Shown: one piece after another, positions 9,428 through 16,210 of the stretch | Layout: each line of letters opens with the position of its first letter | How positions within the stretch are numbered: position 1 is the first letter of the stretch | DNA from: Lichtheimia corymbifera B2541 | Lineage: Eukaryota > Mucoromycota > Mucoromycetes > Mucorales > Lichtheimiaceae | Assembly: GCA_000697475.1 (NCBI GenBank) | Contig: JNEU01000447.1 | Span: 1 to 16,210 of the forward strand | Direction of reading: 5' to 3' | DNA length: 16,210 nt | Program-made: the position numbers and the translations under genes | The notes under the pieces: model-generated | Told to the model about the DNA's origin: nothing | Databases searched by the model: none | Seen by the model: only the letters and a program-made list of their open reading frames with translations

Positions 9428-10956
9428 TTACATATCAGCGAAAAATGCAGCGTTCTTTTGTGCCTTATAGCTCTTCGGGCCTGAAGACGTCTTTCGTTTC
9501 TTTTTACTTGGCTTTTGTTCTACACTACTGTCACTGTCGTTTTCTTCTTCAGCAGCAGCTTCTTGTGTGTCATCCTTTTGTTCCTTGTCTTTCTCTTCTT
9601 CCTCTTCTTCCTCCTTTTCTTCCTCGTAGAGATAGGCCACGTCCCAGAATCTCAAAGCGTTATCATGTCCACTGCTGACAAGGTATTTCTTATCATGAGC
9701 CAAGCGTATATGTTCGATAGGCATGTCTTCTCCGTGATCACCAATGACTCCATGGAATTCATTAGGAAGGATGGTAACAATACTAATCAACCATATCAGA
9801 AGCCTATTTCATCACCTCAAATCCCTCATTATTTCTCTTACCGTATAATGCCGTCACTGCTTCCTGTGCAAATGGTATCTTCATCGAGCTTACATATAGT
9901 ATCGATTGAACTTGGATGGCCGACAATGCGATCATTATAATCACCCCAATCGCCCCAGGACCATAAACTGAGAATGCCTTCTTGTGATCCAACCACTGCT
10001 TTTTCTCCGTTCTATGCATTTCATCCTAAGTTCCTGGCCTACCATCCTCAATAGGATATACACACATACCTTTAAGAGTTTCACAGAGAGAAGTTCATCC
10101 TCCATATTATCCGACATGGCGGCTACGTCTGGTTTTCTGATATCCCAAGTAGAAAGATAGCCGTCGCCACTAATCAATAACCATATATTAAAACCACAGT
10201 CATCCCTTGCATATCCCTGTTCTAATCTTACCCTGCAACAACTAGCGTTCTCTTGTCAGGTCGATAGGTCATGTCAGCAATGAAATCTTCATGTTCCTTG
10301 TATACCATGACAGCATCTTGTTTCCTGTTATCCCAGAGCTAACACTTGAGTGAGCCAAGTATTGTCCTTTTTCTTTTCCCAACCTTTCAATATACCTACT
10401 TTGATGACACCATCATCATCGCCCGTTGCCAGGATATTTTCGTTCAAGCAGAGTAATGCATTTAATGGCGCACTATAACGCAAGTAGATCAGCATACATA
10501 AAGTTGCCACCTGGATCGATTCATGCATACTTACTCGTGTGCTGTTTCCTTGGATCTTATTGCCTTTCCAGTTTCTGTGTCAAGTAAGCAGATTGTCTTG
10601 TCTTTGGAAATACTGTAGATCCCTTTAATCACGGAAATAAGATGATATGATACAAGGATAATGCATGCTTTTTCTTTTCAAAGATACCTTTGCCGTCCGG
10701 GCTAAACTCAACACCACGACAGGACTTTTTGAAAGGCTTGACCATCCACTGTTGATCATGCTGATCTATGCCATATCGATGACTTTGGAGACTGAGTGGT
10801 TTGATACACGAGATCGATCTCAGTAGACAATCGTTACCAATAAACTTTGCCGTTAATCAAGCCCGTTGCAACAAGGTTCTCCTGAGGATGCAACGTGAAA
10901 TGAAATATGGTCTTGTCGAATTGAAGAGGTGCTGGCTTGTTGGGTTCAGATATCAT
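9428..10956 (-). CDS. JIP5: WD40 protein JIP5/WDR55, ribosome biogenesis
   Basis: Nucleolar WD-repeat protein of the JIP5/WDR55 family, involved in rRNA processing and 60S biogenesis. Inferred exons, 5' to 3' on the minus strand: 10956-10838, 10791-10688, 10622-10535, 10472-10400, 10338-10232, 10169-10070, 10011-9842, 9782-9428, giving 371 aa (human WDR55 383). The WD propeller covers about 10-303: KKSCRGVEFSPDGKG, ISKDKTICLLDTETGK, LATGDDDGVIKLWDNRK, VVAGGDGYLSTWDIRK, AVVGSQEGILSLWSWG, ICTGSSDGIIR and LVSSGHDNALRFWD. From 307 follows a Glu-rich acidic tail, then KPSKKKRK (a likely nuclear localisation signal) and a terminal NAAFFADM resembling the family's conserved FF-D-end. Intron 1 is only 46 nt; its acceptor was chosen to restore KVYC and a phase-2 join. 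Confidence 0.92.
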
Positions 10957-11069
10957 TTTCTGGAAGGAAAGCGTGGTGTATCTTGGGCTGTGGTGGGTTG
11001 AATTGGGAGAGGAGTAAAGTCACATGATGGCTGCAAGAATCCCCTTAAAGCGATCTTCGTGGTATCCAT
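10953..11069 (-). other. Possible 38-codon uORF overlapping the JIP5 start
   Basis: On the minus strand an ATG at 11069 opens 38 codons that end in TGA sharing two bases with the JIP5 ATG (ATGA arrangement). A three-codon ATG frame also lies just upstream (ATG at 11082). If the transcript covers these, reinitiation or leaky scanning would control JIP5 translation. No transcript boundary is known. Confidence 0.35.
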
Positions 11070-11522
11070 GTTACGTATCCATGACTACAAAAAACATCAA
11101 AATGAATCCGATCGCAGCCATAAAAGCCTATCTACAAGGTAGATTCACGTGTATATTTCTACATGACAGGTCAATAGCAGTAGCGAGAAGATGATGATCG
11201 AAGAAACGAACGAATATGTCATAAACTCAAGGCATAAGTCTCATATCAAGTTGTCTTTAAGCGAAAACCTTTTATTTATTTATTTTTGCAATAAAAAGCC
11301 ATGAGATGCATGAAGCGAAATTACACTATGATTGAGAGGATAAAAGGAGAGAGAACAAATTTAGTGTACTTGCTTTAATCGTACCGACAACTGATAAATT
11401 GCTGACGTCCAATTGCCGCCGCTGAGAGTACCTGAATACCCTCATCTTCCACGACCTAGGTAGTAATCCCTTTTCTTGCTCTCATTGACATTCTGTTGCT
11501 GACTATATAGTAGCTCTGCACA
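10957..11522. promoter_or_regulatory. Shared divergent promoter region of JIP5 and coronin
   Basis: The 566 nt between the two start codons must hold both promoters. Visible elements are a CACGTG E-box at 11146-11151, preceded directly by a perfect inverted repeat ATCTAC-AAG-GTAGAT (11130-11144); a TTTA microsatellite near 11270-11286; and a TATA-like CTATATAG ending about 12 nt before the coronin ATG, which seems too close for a normal TATA role. No other gene is seen. Confidence 0.5.
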
Positions 11523-13478
11523 ATGAACCGATTTGTTCGACCTTCAAAGTATCGTCATGTCTATGGTACAGCTGCCAAGCGCGACTATTGCTATGACAAT
11601 GTTCGCGTTAGTCTCAACGCCTGGGATACCAACATGGTGCAAGTGAACCCTGTGAGTGCTCATTGTTTATGTCATGGCTGTTCATCTGGTTTACTGACGT
11701 GTATGTTTAGCTTTTCATATCTATGAACTGGCAAGCTTCAGGAGGTGGCGCGTTTGCTGTTATTCCGTTGTCTACTGTCGGTAAGTTGGATGCGTTATCA
11801 AGCAGCCCCATGATCCACTAACATGGATGTATGTAGGCAAGTTGCCTGAAAACTTCCCACTTTACCATGGTCATACTGCTCCTGTGCTTGATACCGATTT
11901 CAACCCTTTCAACGACTATATTGTTGCATCCGGTTCTGAGGATACCAAGGTCATGATCTGGAGTATCCCCGAGCAATACGACGAGGATCTTGAAGAAGTG
12001 AAGCCTGTGCTTAAGCTTTCAGGACATGGACGGTAAGATAAATCGGATCACTCAAAAAGATTCAAGAGAAATTGAATGTTTTATGTGCGTGTGTAGCAAA
12101 GTTGGCCATGTACAATTCCACCCTGTCGCCAGCAATGTGCTTGCATCCGCTAGTACTGATTTGTCCATCAAATTGTGGGATATCGAGAAAGGACAAGAGA
12201 AGCAAGAACTTATTGGACACACCGAGATCATTCAGAGCATGTCATGGAATTACAATGGCTCACTCTTGGCTACCACTTGCCGTGATAAGCGGTTGCGTAT
12301 CTTTGATGTCCGAAGCAATCAAGTCGTTCAAGAAGGCCCAGGTCATCAAGGTATTAAGGGATCTCGTGTCGTTTGGCTCGGAGAATCGAATCGTCTTGCC
12401 ACTACCGGCTTCTCGAAAATGAGCGATCGCCAGCTTAATCTCTGGAACAGCGACGATCTCAGCAAGCCTATGAAGTCTGAGTTTATCGATACTTCGTCAG
12501 GTGTCATCATGCCTTTCTATGATAACGACAATAGTATCCTCTATTTGGCTGGTAAAGGGTATGTATGGTTTGGGCACAAGTGTGATCCAAAAAGACTCAC
12601 ATGTACTGTTTGCATAGTGACCGTACTATCACCTACTATGAGTTTGAAAACGATGAGCTGTATCGTCTTAGCGATTACCGGGATGTTGAAGCACAAAAGG
12701 GTAAAAGTGATCCATTACTGCTATTTATTTCAAGCTCCACTGATGAGTCGTTTCCAACTAGGTGTTGCATTCATGCCGAAGCGTGCCTTGAACGTCAACG
12801 AATGTGAAATTGCCAGAGCATACAAATTGACGACAAATATGATTGAGCCCATCTCTTTCAAGGTTCCACGAAAGGTACGCACTCAGCAAGAAAACTGAGA
12901 TATGTATATATATTAATAAGTGCCTATTTAGTCGGATGCATTCCAATCAGACATCTATCCTCCTGCAGTCAGTGATGAGCCAGCTTTAACAGCGGATGAA
13001 TGGTTTGCAGGCAAGAACGCCGACCCCAAAAAGATTGATCTTTCAGCCGGTTACCAAGCAAAGGAGAAGCAGGATTTCGTTCCCACGGCTCAAGCTGTTG
13101 AAGAGTCAAAGGAGCAAGATAGTGGTGCTTCTACACCAAAGAACGAAAAGGATGTAAGTTTTGGCATTTCCAAAGAGGGAAAGCAAGTAAAAGCTCATCC
13201 TGGTTTCTCTTTATACATAGTATCAAAAGGCATATAACGAGTTGCGTAAGGAAAATGACGATCTTAAAAAGGTTTTATCCCAGCGCGATGTGAAGATCCG
13301 AGTCCTCGAAATCGAATTGGAAAAGCTGAAGACACAAAGAGAGGAGAATAAGAGCGAAGGATCCACAGAAGGTAATGCATCCGGTAACGATGAAAAGCCC
13401 GCTGTCAATGATCAATTAGAAGAACAACAACCTGACAAGTCCAAAGAGGATGTTGATGCTAGCCCAGCTACAGAGTAG
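11523..13478 (+). CDS. CRN1: Coronin, actin-binding WD40 protein
   Basis: Coronin bundles F-actin and regulates the Arp2/3 complex at cortical actin patches. Inferred exons: 11523-11651, 11711-11780, 11837-12032, 12097-12558, 12618-12700, 12762-12874, 12932-13153, 13221-13478, giving 510 aa. The N-terminus FVRPSKYRHVYGTAAKRDYCYDN is the coronin signature. The propeller follows with GHTAPVLDTDFNPFND, LASASTDLSIKLWD and LATTCRDKRLRIFDVRSNQ. The coronin-specific C-terminal extension holds PKRALNVNECEIARAYKL and IYPPA, then TADEWFAGKNADP from residue 371. A charged linker (about 390-425) leads to a coiled coil (about 426-469), the trimerisation region in the family, and an acidic tail. The linker is shorter than in S. 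cerevisiae Crn1 and I see no clear microtubule-binding insert. AATAAA lies 79 nt past the stop. Confidence 0.95.
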
Positions 13479-14144
13479 AACTCTTATCTATTAAAGATAA
13501 ACAGATGCCATCTTTACCATTGCTTTGTTGATAATCAATTGATATTGTATACGCTCAATAAATATAAGCTCTCAACCAAGATACCTTTAATCATCCCATG
13601 TTTGATTACAACAGAACCCTTTTACCGGTCCATCTCATATCTTTATAAAGCCATATAGTAAGGTCCGTTTATGATAGCCTGTGCGGAAGCTTTTCCAAAT
13701 CAACCATGATATGGTCAACCAGCCAAAAAAGATCAGTACATTCCGAGAGTAAAAGAGGAGTAATTCTTCTACTTATCTCTTGATTTCGTACTCATAGAGG
13801 TTATACATACAAAATAGCGAATGCTGAAAGTTGTCACTGGACAAATATATGCATGTACTCGTGCCACAATGTATCAGGGCTCACTCTTTCTTAAATGTAC
13901 AATGGACCAAGCTTCTGTAACAAGCACTATTGTTGGATATCATTACAACGGGTTTATTACCTTTGCAAACAAGCGCCTATTTAAATCTGCGTATAAGAAC
14001 TACCACTGCCTATCGTGTATCAGCATATAAACAAGGAAGCTTTATTTAATGAATGTATTATGACAAAAGGAACAAAAGCGTCTCGATACAATGATGTAGA
14101 TGGTCCAATCTCGCTTTCCGACCTTCAAATTTCTATTCTCCCGC
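13479..14144. other. Gene-poor region, nothing recognised
   Basis: This 666-nt stretch starts with the coronin 3' UTR and then holds no recognisable gene. A 69-codon frame at 13821-14030 has no identifiable motif and no sign of splicing, so I do not call it. A small inverted repeat ACCAT-GAT-ATGGT lies near 13705. It marks the transition into the repeat-rich part of the window. Confidence 0.5.
13557..13562 (+). terminator. Poly(A) signal AATAAA of coronin
   Basis: A canonical AATAAA lies 79 nt after the coronin stop codon in AT-rich sequence, a normal distance for a fungal 3' UTR. Confidence 0.55.
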
Positions 14145-14750
14145 TCATTCCAGAACCCAACCAGTCGACCATGTAGAATCAAGGTATCGTTGTGCCATTG
14201 CATTCTTGGTTGCTGCTGTCATAAGCGTCTTCATCTTCACCCATGATCGCAAACTATTTGCTGTGCGCCCCTTGATCCAACATTCCAATATCATCCATGC
14301 CGGCAAATCGCCTTTCGTCAAAGATAAAAGCCCACTCGACAACCACATCCAATCCATCATTGTCCTCAGCCGTATCCACGTGGTACGATCCATTGTTCCT
14401 GCTGACGATGCGCCAAGTAACCAAAGCAACATTCCAAGATTCCTCATCACTGCACTTGATTCCATCCACCCATCAAATCCAATATGTTGGTTAAAAGATA
14501 GCCATTTAATTGCTGCTGATATGCTCCCTTCTCGCATCCAGCTGTTGGTCCATCGCATTCTTGGTCTTACATCGTAGCTCAACCAGGTGAAGATTGCTTG
14601 TATTGCAGTGAGTTCGATAGCTGATATGGAAGCCCATTCACTGGAATTTGTATTATCAAAGCTAGTTGCTGGAAGTAACTTGAGACAATGAAGTAAAGGT
14701 CTGGTAATAGCAACAGCTGCTACGTTTGGTCGCCGCAGAGAAGTGTGCAA
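14145..14750 (-). other. Possible decayed or unknown minus-strand coding region
   Basis: One minus-strand frame is open for 201 codons here, but the most protein-like peptide sits in two frames. The upstream half reads well in the open frame, with stretches such as EWASISAIELTAIQAIF and EGSISAAIKWLSF. The downstream half (about 14469-14178) reads better in a second frame, with CSDEESWNVALVTWRIVS, then a D/E-rich run and VVVEWAFIFDE. That second frame is broken by stops at both ends and once in the middle. This fits a frameshifted pseudogene or a gene with an unrecognised intron. A plus-strand frame is also open over 14206-14577, so low stop density alone could explain part of it. I do not recognise a family. 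Confidence 0.25.
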
Positions 14751-14912
14751 GAGCGTGTGTTGCAGTAGAGTGACAAGGTTGTGAATGCTGTTTGAGACAA
14801 TGGAGTAAAGACCTTGCTAACGGCAACTGCTGGAATGAATGCAGTTACGTTGGATGGTGGTTGAGGATTGTGCAAGAGCGTGTGCCGTGTCAAGGAATGC
14901 AGGTGTTGCTGT
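14682..14912. repeat. Imperfect direct duplication, two units of about 112-120 nt
   Basis: Unit 1 (14682-14793) and unit 2 (14794 to about 14912) both begin GAGACAATG(A/G)AGTAAAG and share an exact 15-mer, GTGCAAGAGCGTGTG, at 14745-14759 and 14870-14884. The 15-mers are 125 nt apart but the unit starts 112, so an indel of about 13 nt separates the copies. The units abut head to tail. They overlap the 5' end of the putative minus-strand coding region. Confidence 0.75.
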
Positions 14913-15152
14913 AGTGGGGAGTACACGCCATGGCACTGGCCATTCAGTCAAAGGCTTTCAGATCAAGCCAGTCGTAGCATTGACATGATGGGGTGAAGCA
15001 GGACAATCGTTCGCAGGTGGAAGTTGTACTTGAATGCATCAACGGTTGAGAATGGGAAGAAGAGGGAAATAAAGGGGGAGTGGAAGAGGTGGAAATTAAA
15101 TCTGTCAAGCAGTCAGACATATCCATATACACTGATATCAATGCATGATATT

Positions 15153-15771
15153 GGGATTGCCTGTCTCGAACCTCAAACTTTCACACAATATGCTCTAGGA
15201 CATGCTGAACAACTTTGTCTTAATAAAGAACCCACACTTCATTTGAAAATTTCGAAAGGCAGAGCATAATGTGGGATTTACTATGACGGATGAAAATTGC
15301 GAAAGCGCCGGATTTATGAAAAAGTCAATTGGTATGTAGTTTCTTGAGATTCCCCATCTCGCACTTGAAACTTGGTCAGATGGTTCTCTGGGACATGCTG
15401 ATCTACTTCATTCATTTAAAAACCGCATGGTTCATTATGAACACTTTGAATGCCGGCCAGCCCAAATTTAAGGAAAAGTAGGGTCGGCGCTCCTGTTCCT
15501 CGAGATTGCCCACCTCGAACCTGAAACTTTCACGCAATACCCTTTCGACCACACCGAGCAATTTCGTTGCCATAAAGCCCCCAGAGCTCATTATGAAAAA
15601 CTTGAATGTAGGAGAGACGACAAATGGATGGAAACATAAATAGGGTGTACGGCCGTGCGCGCCGATATTGCCCATGGGGACGTCGAAACTTGGTCAGGAG
15701 GTGCACTCGGTCATGCTGATCAACATCGTTCTCATAACGCCTTTACACATCATTATGGAGATTTGGAGAAA
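15153..15771 (+). repeat. Four-unit degenerate repeat with a conserved His-containing peptide pattern
   Basis: Units A 15153-15263, B 15346-15456, C 15502-15612 and D 15664-15771 align without gaps over 36-37 codons on the plus strand. Relative positions 2 (I), 9 (T), 10 (F/W), 17 (H), 18 (A/T), 19 (E/D) and 30 (H) are kept in all four. A and C share TFTQY; B and D share ETWS and LGHAD, so the order ABAB suggests a duplicated pair. In the first 18 codons A and C differ at about 5, 2 and 8 first, second and third positions, as expected of formerly coding sequence. Each unit is followed by an in-frame stop (15267, 15469, 15637, 15814). B, C and D share one frame; A is in another. I do not recognise the family. 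It could be a pseudogene of a repeat protein, or a noncoding repeat. Confidence 0.7.
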
Positions 15772-16003
15772 CAAGTATCTTCATGTTTTGCCTATGCTGT
15801 AAGCGTGATGCCATAGGAAAGGTGATCTTTGTTCATTATACTTCATAGTGTGGACCCCATCATTGTGTTCACATCTTTCCCTTTTATTTCGAGAGCCGAT
15901 CAAAAAAAGAAATAAATGAATGAATGTGAATATCTATACTACTTTATCATCTTTTCTCTCGAGAGCTCGCTCAGGTACTCAACCGACGAGAATCTTCTTT
16001 CAT

Positions 16004-16210
16004 ATGTCACATGATCAACAAGACAATCCTCCTGCTTGGGCGATGGCCCTCATCGAACGGCTCCAAGCTTTGGAATCTCAACAGCAACAGCAACATCAAC
16101 AACAACCTGGCTCTAATGCAGATGAATCCATGGAAGAATCAATCAATGATCCTTTCATATCCACTCGTTCACCAGAAACGGATCTCCATCTCTATCCTGA
16201 ATTCAAGGCT
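16004..16210 (+). CDS. N-terminus of a Gln-rich protein, possibly DIRS-like gag (partial)
   Basis: An ATG at 16004 opens a frame of 69 codons that runs off the right edge with no stop. The peptide begins MSHDQQDNPPAWAMALIERL, then LQALES, a Q/H-rich run (QQQQQHQQQ), an acidic segment with DESMEESINDPF, and DLHLYPEFKA at the edge. A short amphipathic helix, a glutamine run and an L/IYPE(F/L) motif before a predicted globular part recall gag-like proteins of DIRS-type retroelements common in Mucorales. That link rests on memory of the pattern, not a search. It could equally be a host protein. An acceptor-like site upstream is not evident, so 16004 is taken as the start. The repeat-rich upstream context fits a mobile element. 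Confidence 0.45.
   Translation, partial: MSHDQQDNPPAWAMALIERLQALESQQQQQHQQQPGSNADESMEESINDPFISTRSPETDLHLYPEFKA

Noticed and set aside
9515..9940. 141-codon plus-strand frame rich in F and L
   Set aside because: It is the complement of the JIP5 acidic tail and last WD repeat; the Phe/Leu richness comes from reading GAA/GAG codons backwards.
13821..14030. 69-codon plus-strand frame
   Set aside because: No recognisable motif, no splice structure and a length expected by chance in this composition.
14145..14750. RIP-like C-to-T mutation as the cause of the stops
   Set aside because: Every stop codon can be derived from a CAA, CAG or CGA codon by one C-to-T change, so the stops alone say nothing about the mechanism without aligned intact copies.
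15153..15263. tRNA-like B-box (GGTTCGA) on the minus strand of unit A, suggesting a SINE
   Set aside because: The bases around the loop do not form a T-arm stem in units A or C, and no A-box or cloverleaf could be found.
15412..15675. 87-codon minus-strand frame across repeat units C and part of B
   Set aside because: The matching frame in the other units is broken, and differences between units fit the plus-strand codon phase better.
15900..15935. AATG/AAAT short repeats as an attachment or origin site
   Set aside because: These are simple low-complexity A-rich repeats with no symmetrical structure.

Overview
The window looks like an intron-dense fungal chromosome segment. It has single-copy housekeeping genes cut by many short introns of about 45-85 nt, most with GT(A/G)NG(T/G)-like donors and TAG/CAG acceptors, with short spacers between genes. 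The reading style and a possible DIRS-type gag start at the right edge suggest an early-diverging fungus, most likely Mucoromycota/Mucorales; that placement is inference. All exon structures below were worked out by hand by following reading phase and family conservation, with no transcript evidence.

Left to right: a paired-finger C2H2 zinc-finger protein (122-1051, +); the regulatory subunit of the NEDD8-activating enzyme, NAE1/ULA1 (1286-3538, +, 12 exons, 532 aa); a B-type mitotic cyclin (3838-5527, +, 5 exons, 475 aa); the SCYL1/Cex1 pseudokinase with HEAT repeats (6005-9375, +, 18 exons, 778 aa); the nucleolar WD40 protein JIP5/WDR55 (10956 down to 9428, -, 8 exons, 371 aa); and coronin (11523-13478, +, 8 exons, 510 aa). 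SCYL1 and JIP5 converge with 52 nt between their stop codons. JIP5 and coronin diverge from a 566-nt shared intergenic region. The genes serve separate pathways (neddylation, mitosis, tRNA export/COPI traffic, ribosome biogenesis, actin), and nothing suggests a functional cluster.

From 13479 to about 16000 the character changes. There is no intact recognisable gene, but there are traces of duplicated and decayed sequence: a minus-strand stretch with protein-like reading split over two frames (14145-14750), an imperfect direct duplication (14682-14912), and a four-unit degenerate repeat (15153-15771). The repeat units align without gaps over 36-37 codons, keep I, T, aromatic, H and H at fixed positions, and differ mostly at third codon positions. 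I do not recognise this repeated peptide family; it is the best candidate in the window for something undescribed. A new ORF opens at 16004 and runs off the window. Its Gln-rich start and the LYPEF motif resemble the N-terminus of DIRS-like gag proteins of Mucorales, so the right end may be a retroelement-rich island.
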